From the NCBI GenBank assembly GCA_046295455.1, contig JBKBNI010000008.1, positions 31,849 to 95,848 of the forward strand: 64,000 nucleotides of DNA. Reading direction: 5' to 3'. How positions within the stretch are numbered: the stretch's first letter is position 1; each line of letters opens with the position of its first letter. The notes under the pieces are model-generated. The model was not told the DNA's origin. It saw nothing but the letters and a program-made list of their open reading frames with translations, and made no database searches. Position numbers and translations under genes: made by a program. The DNA comes from Thermaurantimonas sp046295455 (lineage in GTDB: Bacteria; Bacteroidota; Bacteroidia; Flavobacteriales; Schleiferiaceae). Shown one piece after another: positions 1 through 7,936 of this stretch.

Positions 1-829
1 CCAGAATTCCCTCGGCTCCAAGGGCTTTGAGTTGCTCGATAACTTCCCAGAAGGTGTCTTCCTCGACTACGGAGTGCAGCGAACTCCAGCCATTCATTGC
101 AAGGGGTAGAATGGTCGGGCTCTTCATACCAGGCAGTATCCGGGCAATGTCCTGAATTTTTTGGTTTGGTGCATTTAGCAGGATGTACTTGTGGTGCTGT
201 GCCTTGCGCACAGCTTGAAACCGAAAGCGCAGTTTATCCAGCAAGTCGGCTTTATGCGCATTGAGCGCGGGATGGGCAATGAGCACAGCCTGGGAATCGA
301 GTACGGTGGCTACTTCTTTTAATCCATTGGTGAGCAGGGTACTCCCTGTACTTACAATGTCGCAGATGGCGTCGGCCAGGCCGATTCCGGGGGCGATTTC
401 TACTGAGCCGCTAATTTCGTGAATTTCGCTTTTCACCCTGAATTGAGCAAGAAAGGAGGAAACAATGCGAGGGTAGGATGTTGCAATTCGCTTACCGTTC
501 AGGTCTTCGATGGAATTAAAAGAGCTGTTTTTTGGTACAGCCAAGGATAGGCGACACTTCCCGAAGCCCAGTTTGTCGGCTATCGTGATGTTTTTGTTCT
601 TTTCAAGTACCACATTTTCGCCTACAATTCCTATATCTGCTACTCCATCTGCCACGTATTGGGGGATATCATCGTCGCGAAGCAGATATATTTCGAGAGG
701 GAAGTTAGAGGCCTGCATCCTTAGTTTGCTGCCATCGAGCGGAAAGTGAATACCTGCATCGCGAAGGAGTTGAATAGATTTGTCGCTCAGTCGTCCGGAT
801 TTTTGAATGGCTATTTTCAGATTTTTCAT
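1..829 (-). CDS. hisG: ATP phosphoribosyltransferase (3' end cut off by window edge)
   Basis: First enzyme of histidine biosynthesis: condenses ATP with PRPP to give phosphoribosyl-ATP, in the cytoplasm. Translating the minus strand from the ATG at 829 gives MKNLKIAIQKSGRLSDKS, then a periplasmic-binding-like catalytic domain (VADGVADIGIVGENVV; SGSVEIAPGIGLADAICDIV with the PRPP-loop region DIVSTGSTLL) and a C-terminal ACT-like regulatory domain (KYILLNAPNQKI..ILPGMKSPTILPL). This is the long, self-regulated HisG form, which does not need HisZ. The frame stays open to base 1, about 276 residues, so only a short tail is missing. A His-rich leader peptide and a terminator hairpin lie directly upstream. 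The rest of a his operon would lie beyond the left edge. Confidence 0.95.
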   Translation of the reverse strand, partial: MKNLKIAIQKSGRLSDKSIQLLRDAGIHFPLDGSKLRMQASNFPLEIYLLRDDDIPQYVADGVADIGIVGENVVLEKNKNITIADKLGFGKCRLSLAVPKNSSFNSIEDLNGKRIATSYPRIVSSFLAQFRVKSEIHEISGSVEIAPGIGLADAICDIVSTGSTLLTNGLKEVATVLDSQAVLIAHPALNAHKADLLDKLRFRFQAVRKAQHHKYILLNAPNQKIQDIARILPGMKSPTILPLAMNGWSSLHSVVEEDTFWEVIEQLKALGAEGIL

Positions 830-850
830 ATGGATAAAGAGATTGAAAAC

Positions 851-878
851 AAAAAGGACTTGCCGGTTTGGCAAGCCC
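851..878 (-). terminator. Putative his attenuator terminator hairpin
   Basis: Seen on the minus strand: GGGCUUGCC (878-870), loop AAACC, GGCAAGUCC (864-856), a 9-bp stem with one G-U pair, followed by UUUUU then GUUUU. It sits 26 nt after the stop codon of the His-rich leader ORF and 21 nt before the hisG start, the position expected of an attenuator. Its 5' arm (877-870) can instead pair over 8 bp, with two G-U pairs, with 941-934 inside the leader ORF. That pairing would be an antiterminator. Confidence 0.8.
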
Positions 879-904
879 TGGATTTAAAAATTGCTTTGGT
901 GTGT

Positions 905-982
905 TTAGTGTATATGGTGTGCACTACATCCATGACCTGCCTGGTGTCGGAAGGTGTGATGATGATGGTGGATGTGGTGCAT
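905..982 (-). CDS. hisL: Histidine-rich leader peptide (his attenuator)
   Basis: A 25-codon ORF read from ATG 982-980 to TAA 907-905. It encodes MHHIHHHHHTFRHQ followed by AGHGCSAHHIH, so 12 of 25 residues are His, seven of them within residues 2-9. Its placement (promoter box just upstream, terminator hairpin just downstream, then hisG) is the architecture of a translation-coupled attenuator: ribosomes stalled on His codons when charged tRNA-His is scarce would leave segment 941-934 free to pair with the 5' arm of the terminator. The ORF, its His content and the hairpin are read directly. The regulatory mechanism is inferred from the well-known enterobacterial his leader. Confidence 0.85.
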   Translation of the reverse strand: MHHIHHHHHTFRHQAGHGCSAHHIH

Positions 983-995
983 ATTTCTCACGAGG

Positions 996-1003
996 CAAAT
1001 ATA
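996..1003 (-). promoter_or_regulatory. Candidate -7 box for the his leader transcript
   Basis: The minus strand reads TATATTTG, matching the Bacteroidota -7 consensus TAnnTTTG. It ends 13 nt before the leader ATG, implying a very short 5' UTR. I see no clear -33 TTTG at the usual distance. Confidence 0.5.
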
Positions 1004-1049
1004 GATAAGAGAGGTGTAATAGCTGAAATCGGATATTCTTTTTTTGGTA

Positions 1050-1817
1050 TTAAAAATCACGGATTTCTGAACGCTTAAATTTCATAGGTGCATTTTGATC
1101 ATTGTAGAGGATGAGGTTGATTCCATCGGTTTCGTAGCGCTCGGTATTTTCCAAAAAGACATTAAATAGTCTTTCCAATCTGTCGTCCTGACATGCCATG
1201 CGGGTCGAAGAGATTTGTTTAAATTTTAGAGTATTTCCATCGCCCAGATGGTATCTACCCATGATTCTGTTGCAAGAGTTGCTGCCACTCATGCGACGAC
1301 TGTAACTGTGCAAAATGATTTGGGGCTTCTGCGAGGATTCGCTCACGAGATCTGAAACCTCCTTATCGTCAAGTGAAATCAATCTCCAATAGATATCGGT
1401 GATATCATCGGACGCTATTTTATTCAGAGAGGAGGTCAGCTGGGACGCAGGGATGCTCTCTTCTGTATTTTGAAGGAGAAAGAGCCGGTTCTCCCCAACC
1501 CGGAAGGTCATGTCATGAAGGATGATACGATTATTGTCGTTCATCCATTGGATTGTACCTTCTGCCGTAAACAAAGAGTCATAGTCGCCAAAATATCGTT
1601 TGGAGAGTTTGTAATTGTTGTTATCATTAAGGGTAATTTGAGTAAAAATTCCTTCATAGCCCTCAGCAGGCAGGATGCCTTTATACGCACCTGCCCAGTC
1701 GAGTGATGTGCGCGAATTTGAAGACTCAGCAGATGATTCACCTTGGTTACGTGCATTTTGCCCGTTGCAAGCGGCCAGCGCGGCCGCAATCATTAATGAA
1801 TAAACCGATGTTTTCAC
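1050..1817 (-). CDS. Lipoprotein with NlpE-like and META (HslJ-type) domains
   Basis: Signal peptide with lipobox LAAC near residues 13-16, so probably a membrane-anchored lipoprotein. Residues about 43-120 resemble the NlpE N-terminal domain (GAYKGILPAEGYEGIFTQI then a repeated strand pattern). Residues about 145-250 resemble a META/DUF306 domain (DIYWRLISLDD, SNSCNRIMGRY, ISSTRMACQD). In classical NlpE the LPCADC segment carries a CxxC pair; here it is LPAEGYEG, so those cysteines are absent. Likely an envelope stress or outer-membrane quality-associated lipoprotein, but the function is not established. The gene is monocistronic between the his leader and a terminator. Confidence 0.75.
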   Translation of the reverse strand: MKTSVYSLMIAAALAACNGQNARNQGESSAESSNSRTSLDWAGAYKGILPAEGYEGIFTQITLNDNNNYKLSKRYFGDYDSLFTAEGTIQWMNDNNRIILHDMTFRVGENRLFLLQNTEESIPASQLTSSLNKIASDDITDIYWRLISLDDKEVSDLVSESSQKPQIILHSYSRRMSGSNSCNRIMGRYHLGDGNTLKFKQISSTRMACQDDRLERLFNVFLENTERYETDGINLILYNDQNAPMKFKRSEIRDF

Positions 1818-1893
1818 AAATAAATATTCTAAAAAAAATAAATAAAGCGTTGTTTATAAAACTATATTATGTTTTGTGAATAAATTATTTTAA

Positions 1894-1926
1894 TAAAAAA
1901 AGCCGCTCACAGGGTGGAGCGGCTTT
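1894..1926 (-). terminator. Intrinsic terminator downstream of the T9SS carbohydrate-binding gene
   Basis: The inverted repeat AAAGCCGCTC (1899-1908) / GAGCGGCTTT (1917-1926) is followed on the minus strand by an uninterrupted T-run (1900-1894). It lies 24 nt past the stop of the gene ending at 1950. Confidence 0.85.
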
Positions 1927-1949
1927 GTGTATGAAAATTATAAAATGGA

Positions 1950-3272
1950 TTAACGGAAAGAGATTTTTTGTGTTGAGGTCTTACCGGTAGCGTCAATGAT
2001 TTGCAGCATGTAAACTCCGGTTGCGAGATTGTTTTTAAATATTTGAAAATCTCCTGTAGCTCTGACCCACTCAGTGATAAGACGACCGCTTACATCAGTA
2101 AGACGTAACGTGTAAGATTTATCGCCAAGACGTACAGTCATTATATCATTAGCAGGGTTGGGAAATATTGAAAATGAGTGTACAGCAGATTCACGAATGC
2201 TGATGGTGAGTTTTTCACAGCTATTCCACTTGTATTGAGCTACATCATTATTACCTGTACGAGTAAATACCCTATTGAAACCACCGAGACCATTAGGTTC
2301 TACACATGCCCGGTCATTGGGGTCAGGGAAGGATTCTTCATTTGCTACAATGGTAACGTCTCCATTTACAAATTTGTAATAAAGAACAGCGGGACAGAGA
2401 TTGGGAATAGTTACTTCATATACGCCATTACCAATCGGGGCAAGTGGAACGCGTCCGGCTTGCCAGGCAGGTGTAGTGAAATCTCCGATCAGAAACACGG
2501 TATCTGCAGGCACGGGTCCCGCGCTTAAATCTACGCGGAAAGTCACAGGTCCATCCGCTGGCTTTGGAGAGCAGGGAGTGGTCTGATTAAAACAAGTTAC
2601 GGGGACAGTCTGCATGCTTGATATTGTAATCTGGCGATTGGGAAGACCTTCCCAATTGGTATTACCTCCGGAATGTGTCCTGAACTTATATTCATGTGAT
2701 CCGCTATCTACATCGATGGTTACGGTGTAGAGTTTTGGGTTGGCAGCTGATGCGCTCATGGTTACACCCTGGCCCCAGTTTGCGACAGTACCGGCAAGTG
2801 TTACAGAGTCAAACGTGCCGCAGAAGTTCTGTAAATCCACCTGAAAGGTTACGCTGTATTTAGGTAGTGGACCTGCTGGACAGGGGGTACACATTCCGAA
2901 ACAGACCACTGGCACGGTAGTAGCGCCGGTTACAGTTACAGATCTGTTGCCATTGGTAGCACAGGCTGCGGGTACACTCTCATCAGAACCCCAAGAGTTT
3001 CCATTGATAAACTTATATTCATATGTACCCGGAATGAGGTTTACTGTTACGGAATAGACTGTAGAGGTACCTACCTGGGTCATTTGGGTGGCAGCAGGAT
3101 CCCAGTTGTTCGGAAATCCGGCAGCTTGTTGGAAGCTTCCGGCGATTCTAACTCCATTAGGCCCAACAGTCTGTGTGGCCATATCTACCTGAAAGGTGAC
3201 AGGGAATGTAGCTTGCGACATGATTACTCCTCCTGTGAGCATCGCACTAAGAAGCAAGTAGAATTTTTTCAT
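1950..3272 (-). CDS. Secreted protein with three carbohydrate-binding-like modules and T9SS type A sorting domain
   Basis: Signal peptide MKKFYLLLSAMLTGGVIMSQ. Three tandem beta-sandwich modules of about 110 residues follow, starting near 22, 140 and 240 (VTFQVDM, VTFQVDLQ, VTFRVDLS). They carry repeated signatures such as GTYEYKFINGNSWG, GSHEYKF and LYYKFVNGD, resembling AMPK/CBM48-type glycogen-binding folds. Conserved Cys-Pro linkers (VVCFGMCTPCPAG, VTCFNQTTPCS) separate the modules. Residues about 360-440 form a T9SS type A domain (FSIFPNPAND.. DVSGRLITEW.. GVYMLQIID). No catalytic domain is visible. The gene is divergent from an exported GH13 amylase, so a role in binding alpha-glucan at the surface is a reasonable inference. 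A paralogue is cut by the right edge of the window. Confidence 0.8.
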   Translation of the reverse strand: MKKFYLLLSAMLTGGVIMSQATFPVTFQVDMATQTVGPNGVRIAGSFQQAAGFPNNWDPAATQMTQVGTSTVYSVTVNLIPGTYEYKFINGNSWGSDESVPAACATNGNRSVTVTGATTVPVVCFGMCTPCPAGPLPKYSVTFQVDLQNFCGTFDSVTLAGTVANWGQGVTMSASAANPKLYTVTIDVDSGSHEYKFRTHSGGNTNWEGLPNRQITISSMQTVPVTCFNQTTPCSPKPADGPVTFRVDLSAGPVPADTVFLIGDFTTPAWQAGRVPLAPIGNGVYEVTIPNLCPAVLYYKFVNGDVTIVANEESFPDPNDRACVEPNGLGGFNRVFTRTGNNDVAQYKWNSCEKLTISIRESAVHSFSIFPNPANDIMTVRLGDKSYTLRLTDVSGRLITEWVRATGDFQIFKNNLATGVYMLQIIDATGKTSTQKISFR

Positions 3273-3335
3273 TTCTCTTTCGTTTTAGTTAGTGTACTTT
3301 TTACATTTACCGCGAAAGTAGAACAAAACTTAACA

Positions 3336-5258
3336 ATGAAAAAAAGATTTTTGTCATATTTAAACAATATGTTAGCAGATGAAGGGAAATTGATTGTAAA
3401 TCTTCACAGGTTCTTTATATACTGTTGTATTCTTAGTGTCATTGGTACAATGTCACTGACCGGTCAGTCAAGGTCATCTGTGCTGGTTGAGCGGATAGAT
3501 CCTCCGATGTGGTGGAGTGGAATGCAGTGGAACGAAGTGGAATTTCTCCTTAAAGGCAATGCCCTTACCAATGCTACAATAGAGCTCATTTCAGGAAAAG
3601 CAACCATATTAGAAGTAACTCCTGCAAAAAATCCAAAGTACCTGTATTTTACTGTTAAAATTCCGTCGACTCCACAAACTCAAGAATTGAAATTCAGGGT
3701 CAAACACGGCAGGCGCTCACAAATCGTTTCAATTCCGATTATTCCTAAATCGCATTATGATTTTGATCCGATTACCACTTCTGATGTGGTCTATTTAATT
3801 ACTCCTGATCGATTTGCAAATGGAAATCCGACTAATGATCGGGTGAAAGATTTCTTTCAAAATACAATAAACAGAAAAGAGCCTTATGCTCGACATGGTG
3901 GAGATATTGCCGGTATTGCTTCGAAGGTGGAATATTTCAAAGAGTTGGGGGTAAGCGCACTATGGATTTCACCTCTGCTGGAAAACAATCAGCCGCGTGA
4001 AAGCTATCACGGATATGCCATCACCGATTTATATCGCATAGATCCACGAATGGGTACATTGTCAGAATATGTAAACCTGAGTTCGACGTTGCAAAAAAAT
4101 GGTATTAAGCTGATTAAAGATATGGTTTTTAATCATTTCGGGGACAAAAATTATCTCTTTGTCGATATACCTGACTCCTCATGGTATCATTGGTGGCAAA
4201 CTTTTACGCGCACAAATTACAGGGCTACTACTTTAATGGATCCTTATCGGTCAGACTACGATCATAAAATAATGATGGAAGGTTGGTTTGATACACATAT
4301 GCCTGATCTTAATCAAAAGAATCCTAATCTTGCAAAATACCTGATTCAGAATACCCTCTACTGGATAGAAACTGCTAAGCTCAATGGCATCCGAATCGAT
4401 ACCTATGCCTACTGTGATCAGGACTTTATGAGTCAATGGATAGAATCTGTAAAGCGAGATTATCCCGGGCTTTACATAGTCGCTGAAATTTGGGAACATA
4501 CGGTACCGCCTCAACTTTTCTTTGATGCTGACCTGCCACAACGCAAATTAGCTAATACTTACCTTGATGGAATTACAGACTTCCAGTTGCATTTTGCCAT
4601 AATAGAAGCCCTAAACCGAGAACCCGGTTGGGCTGAGGGAATCAACAAGTTGTATTACATCCTTTCTTCTGACTATTTATATAAAGCCCCGGAGAAGCAT
4701 ATCACATTTTTAGACAATCATGATGTAGCACGCATTTACGGAGTTTTGGGGAGGGACTTGCAAAAGCTGAAAATTGCGCTTGGTTGGCTGCTCACGCTCA
4801 GAGGAATCCCTTGCTTGTATTACGGTACTGAAATTTTAATGGCTCAAACCGATGGACACGGGCTTATTCGTCAAGACTTCCCCGGAGGATGGCAGGAGGA
4901 TACCATCAATAAATTTACTTCTGAAGGGCGAACAGCCGAGGAGAATGAAATTTTTCAGTTTATAGGTGGGCTTAACTTATTGAGAAGAGATCATCCGGCA
5001 CTCGCTTCGGGGCGGCTTACTCAATTTGTGCCTAGGGAAGGGCTGTATTTTTACACAAAGACTGATAAAGCGGGAGAACAGTATCTGATTATATCCAATG
5101 TGAAATCACAAAGTATTCGATTTAATCCATCTGAATTTATCTCACTGTCATCCATGCGGCACCTCTTTGGCGATAATGCAGAGATAGCACCGAATGCGAC
5201 TAATGATTTGGAAGTGGTCGTGCCGGCAAAGTCCTTTTCTATATATAAGATTAAGTAA
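3336..5258 (+). CDS. Exported GH13 alpha-amylase family enzyme (cyclomaltodextrinase/neopullulanase-like)
   Basis: Hydrolyses alpha-1,4-glucans or malto-oligosaccharides, probably in the periplasm or at the surface. A hydrophobic segment (FFIYCCILSVIGTMSLTGQ) looks like a signal sequence. Residues about 35-130 match a Cyc-maltodext_N domain (VERIDPPMWWSGM), followed by the GH13 barrel (DVVYLITPDRFANGNPTND), with region I DMVFNHFG, region II GIRIDTYAY (nucleophile D355), region III VAEIWEH (acid/base E384) and region IV FLDNHDVAR (D463), then a short C-terminal beta domain. All three catalytic acids are present. The open frame reaches back to 3084, but that would overlap the divergent gene, so I use ATG 3336. 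ATG 3369 is equally possible and gives a more conventional signal peptide. Confidence 0.9.
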   Translation: MKKRFLSYLNNMLADEGKLIVNLHRFFIYCCILSVIGTMSLTGQSRSSVLVERIDPPMWWSGMQWNEVEFLLKGNALTNATIELISGKATILEVTPAKNPKYLYFTVKIPSTPQTQELKFRVKHGRRSQIVSIPIIPKSHYDFDPITTSDVVYLITPDRFANGNPTNDRVKDFFQNTINRKEPYARHGGDIAGIASKVEYFKELGVSALWISPLLENNQPRESYHGYAITDLYRIDPRMGTLSEYVNLSSTLQKNGIKLIKDMVFNHFGDKNYLFVDIPDSSWYHWWQTFTRTNYRATTLMDPYRSDYDHKIMMEGWFDTHMPDLNQKNPNLAKYLIQNTLYWIETAKLNGIRIDTYAYCDQDFMSQWIESVKRDYPGLYIVAEIWEHTVPPQLFFDADLPQRKLANTYLDGITDFQLHFAIIEALNREPGWAEGINKLYYILSSDYLYKAPEKHITFLDNHDVARIYGVLGRDLQKLKIALGWLLTLRGIPCLYYGTEILMAQTDGHGLIRQDFPGGWQEDTINKFTSEGRTAEENEIFQFIGGLNLLRRDHPALASGRLTQFVPREGLYFYTKTDKAGEQYLIISNVKSQSIRFNPSEFISLSSMRHLFGDNAEIAPNATNDLEVVVPAKSFSIYKIK

Positions 5259-5283
5259 AAAAACCGACCTGAGGGTCGGTTTT
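5257..5283. terminator. Bidirectional intrinsic terminator between convergent genes
   Basis: A 10-bp stem, AAAACCGACC (5260-5269) / GGTCGGTTTT (5274-5283), with a four-base TGAG loop. It begins at the stop codon of the amylase gene. The minus-strand reading has the longer T-run (seven T), so it should stop the DUF6268 transcript most strongly. Confidence 0.85.
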
Positions 5284-5302
5284 AAAAAACGAACAACAAA
5301 AC

Positions 5303-6418
5303 TTAGGGACTTACATAATTGATTGAAATGTTGAAATAAAAGGCCCCGTCAGTTTGATTTCTCATGGCATATGGTTGAGTGCGAATCAAGTTATAAAAAT
5401 CAGGCCCGCCTTTTTCGAGTCGGTCTCCATCAAATGCATACATAATCCGGTAGCCTGCTTGTAATCCCAGCCACCAAAAATTTTTGATCTGTCGCTGGTA
5501 GTCCAGTCTTAGGCGAAGTTCTCCCCTTCGGATCAAAAAATCAAATTCATCGTTGCTGAATTGGCTGATGCGATAGCTGGAACCCTCCAGTTCATATCCA
5601 AAGAGCAACAAAGAACGCGGGCTGAATGTGTAGCGACCATGACCTCTGGCAGGTAGCAATATCTCGGCTCCCCATTTTCTGGAAAGTGAAGTCCAATTGT
5701 ACAGCAAGAGAGGTACATAGTTCATACCACCAGCACGATAGGTGCGTGAAATACCTACGGCCCATTGTTTGCGATCGTTGGGTCGCTGACCATACAACAC
5801 GGCACCAGAATATAAAAGTTTACCGTCTGTGATGTTGGCCCAACTGTAGTTTCCGCTTACATCGAGCTGAATCTGAGCTATGATAAAGTTCTTTTCATCA
5901 AAGGGTATGTAGAAGGTATTGATCCATCCGACTGTGCGAAGTCCATATCGATCGAGTGTATCAGTCATATGCATGAGTGAGTCACGCCAAAATTCGTGAC
6001 TTCTTTTTCTGGCCGTGTATTGCACGTCCCATAGATTCACCTGAGTCTGCCAAAGAAAGCGATTATTGGATATCACAGGAGTCATAAATTGCAATCGAAG
6101 ACCTCCAGTGTAGTTTGCAAGTCCTTTTTCAGCATCAAAGTTGAGATTAGTACTATCGGTTGGGAAGGTTCCGATTTCAGTGAATCGCATTTCATAAGGT
6201 AATTGTACATCCCAGCCCAAAGAAAAGAACCGTTGGGGAGAAAGGCCAAAGATTCGGGAATTGGCGTAGGTCTTTGTGGGAGTTCCAAGGTACTCTACAT
6301 CGCTATAGTCGTAGTCGTCTTCATCGTCCTCTTCGGATTCAGTGATTACTTGCGAATGGATGGGCATTACAGCCAGGAGGAGCAGGAAGAGGGTAAAATG
6401 TGTTAATCGCCAAAGCAT
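5303..6418 (-). CDS. DUF6268-like outer-membrane beta-barrel protein
   Basis: Signal peptide (FTLFLLLLAVMPIHSQ), then an acidic stretch rich in D, E and Y (EEDDEDDYDYSD) and a long series of alternating amphipathic strands ending ..YFNISINYVSP, as expected of an outer-membrane barrel. Aromatic girdle patterns recur (NRFLWQTQVNLWDVQY; SWANITDGKLLYSGAVLYG; WAVGISRTYRAGG). This resembles the DUF6268 family of Bacteroidota, whose function is unknown. The next minus-strand gene upstream (DUF2147) ends 3 nt before its start, so the two are probably co-transcribed. Confidence 0.7.
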   Translation of the reverse strand: MLWRLTHFTLFLLLLAVMPIHSQVITESEEDDEDDYDYSDVEYLGTPTKTYANSRIFGLSPQRFFSLGWDVQLPYEMRFTEIGTFPTDSTNLNFDAEKGLANYTGGLRLQFMTPVISNNRFLWQTQVNLWDVQYTARKRSHEFWRDSLMHMTDTLDRYGLRTVGWINTFYIPFDEKNFIIAQIQLDVSGNYSWANITDGKLLYSGAVLYGQRPNDRKQWAVGISRTYRAGGMNYVPLLLYNWTSLSRKWGAEILLPARGHGRYTFSPRSLLLFGYELEGSSYRISQFSNDEFDFLIRRGELRLRLDYQRQIKNFWWLGLQAGYRIMYAFDGDRLEKGGPDFYNLIRTQPYAMRNQTDGAFYFNISINYVSP

Positions 6419-6421
6419 ATT

Positions 6422-6886
6422 TTATTCTTTTTTCTTTACGGCCACGCGAGTCCAGACGTCGGTACGTCCCAAAGCTTTTACCCCGATAAAACCTCGGATG
6501 TCTAGGGTATTTTCATCTCTCATCTTAATGACACAGCTGTAAGTATTTCCATTTTCCGGGTCATAGATGGTTCCGTCTGTCCATTCGTCTTTTCCGCTAT
6601 AGTTAAAATCTTTAAGAATTCTGTAGCCTTTTAGGGGCACTTGGCGCATTGACTCATCAGGATTGTTTTTATCTACTTTGGGCTGATTGGTTACAGGATC
6701 AATGGGTTCGCGAAGCCATACAATTTTACCATAATACTTTTCGCCAATTTTTTCAATTTTTACACGCGCTTTTCCATGTGAAGGTTCCCATACACCAATT
6801 AAGCGGTCCGCTTCATCTGAATTTTGAGAAAATCCCTGAGAAGTGATCCAAAAAATTGCAAAAAATAAATGAACGATTTTTTTCAT
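6422..6886 (-). CDS. DUF2147 family exported protein
   Basis: Signal peptide (VHLFFAIFWITSQGFSQ) followed by a single DUF2147 lipocalin-like beta domain: RLIGVWEPSHGKARVKI, YYGKIVWLREP, YRILKDFNYSGKDEWTDG, GTIYDPENGNTYSCVIKM, LDIRGFIGVKALGRTDVW. Length (154 aa) is normal for the family. The family occurs widely as small exported proteins of unknown role. Separated by 12 nt from the upstream lipoprotein gene and by 3 nt from the downstream DUF6268 gene, suggesting an envelope-related operon from about 7920 to 5303. Confidence 0.85.
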   Translation of the reverse strand: MKKIVHLFFAIFWITSQGFSQNSDEADRLIGVWEPSHGKARVKIEKIGEKYYGKIVWLREPIDPVTNQPKVDKNNPDESMRQVPLKGYRILKDFNYSGKDEWTDGTIYDPENGNTYSCVIKMRDENTLDIRGFIGVKALGRTDVWTRVAVKKKE

Positions 6887-6898
6887 ACTTAATTCAAT

Positions 6899-7411
6899 TT
6901 AATAGTTAACACGCAGTTTAAGCTTGACTAGTGCAGAAAAATCACTATCCAAATCTTCTGCCAAATCCGCATCCATTACTATATTTATCCTATCAAGCTG
7001 AAGAAACCGTTCAATTTTCTTCTGTTCTTCCGCTACTATCAGTTGGACTTCAGATTCTTCGGCGGCTATGTTGTTAGCAAAGGCGATCTTCTGCATGTCA
7101 ACGTTTCTGCCTGAAATCTCAATTTTTGCGTTTTTCACTTTCGTATTTGGATCTATTACCAATATTACCTCCTCGAACCGCGCAGATGAAATTTTTTCTT
7201 TCGAAAAATCCACTTCGGGAAAAAGCTCCTGGAGGTTTACTTCCCAAATTCCAACGGCTGTATTGATACCTTCATACAGCGGAGATTCAGCTCTTACTTC
7301 TACCACTATCGTGCCCTCAGAACTTTTGTGTGCTCTTTTGCACGCTTGAAATTGAAAAAAAACACCCAGACCGGCTAAGAGAAGAAATGCTTTTAGCAAT
7401 AATTTTTTCAT
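6899..7411 (-). CDS. Hypothetical lipoprotein
   Basis: I do not recognise the family. The N-terminus has a hydrophobic signal ending in a lipobox-like FQAC near residue 24, so the mature protein probably begins at a lipidated Cys. The remainder (about 145 aa) is mixed alpha/beta and acidic, with a start region SEGTIVVEVRAESPLYEG and a C-terminal strand ALVKLKLRVNY. The start codon overlaps the stop of the upstream phosphoribosyltransferase gene by 4 nt (7408-7411), indicating translational coupling. Confidence 0.6.
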   Translation of the reverse strand: MKKLLLKAFLLLAGLGVFFQFQACKRAHKSSEGTIVVEVRAESPLYEGINTAVGIWEVNLQELFPEVDFSKEKISSARFEEVILVIDPNTKVKNAKIEISGRNVDMQKIAFANNIAAEESEVQLIVAEEQKKIERFLQLDRINIVMDADLAEDLDSDFSALVKLKLRVNY

Positions 7412-7920
7412 CGCAGATATACTTTATATTGATCAGAAGACAAATCTACAAAAACATGTTCCTGAAGTGATGTAGATAGCTGAATGCCTATCACATCGCA
7501 ATAAACAGGAAAGCGCTTATGATTCCGGTCTACCAGTACAGCGGTAGTCAGTGATGCAGGACGAAAGCGCAAAAAAGGCTTAAGGGCATACAGGAGGGTA
7601 CTTCCGCTGTTTAGTACATCGTCAACGATTAACACATTTTTGCCATCGAGCCCGGGAAGGTCGGGAGTGACATTTGCAGGAAGTGTGTGAGGCAAATCCT
7701 TGTCAAGAGTTAACTGAAATGAGTGAATCTCAATAGGAGAGATTTCTCTGAGACGGTCTGCAAGCAATTGACACAGAATATTGCCTCTTGGAGTAATCCC
7801 TACCATATACAGTTCGGAAATGGTGTAGTGATGTTCGTAGATCTGCCAGGCCATACGATCGATGATGTGGCAGATGCGTTTGTGTTCTAAAATGGGTGTT
7901 TCAGACGGATGATTGTTCAT
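7408..7920 (-). CDS. PyrR-like type I phosphoribosyltransferase
   Basis: Contains the PRPP-binding motif VLIVDDVLNSGSTLLYAL (residues about 98-115) and the N-terminal PRTase pattern YMVGITPRGNILCQLLADRL. The DRNHKRFPVYCDVIGIQL segment is typical of PyrR/Hpt-type enzymes. It probably transfers phosphoribose to a base such as uracil, guanine or hypoxanthine; a pyrimidine-regulatory role is possible but not shown. About 170 aa fits the family. It overlaps the downstream lipoprotein gene by 4 nt and follows the fumarylacetoacetase gene at 16 nt. Confidence 0.75.
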   Translation of the reverse strand: MNNHPSETPILEHKRICHIIDRMAWQIYEHHYTISELYMVGITPRGNILCQLLADRLREISPIEIHSFQLTLDKDLPHTLPANVTPDLPGLDGKNVLIVDDVLNSGSTLLYALKPFLRFRPASLTTAVLVDRNHKRFPVYCDVIGIQLSTSLQEHVFVDLSSDQYKVYLR

Positions 7921-7936
7921 ACATATGATTTAATGA

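Noticed and set aside
2178..2586. Two plus-strand frames (116 and 61 residues) inside the carbohydrate-binding gene
   Set aside because: They lie antisense to a gene with a clear signal peptide, repeated domains and T9SS end, and lack coding features of their own.
3084..3335. N-terminal extension of the amylase frame by 84 residues
   Set aside because: It would run antisense across the start of the divergent carbohydrate-binding gene and lacks any signal peptide; ATG 3336 or 3369 is much more plausible.
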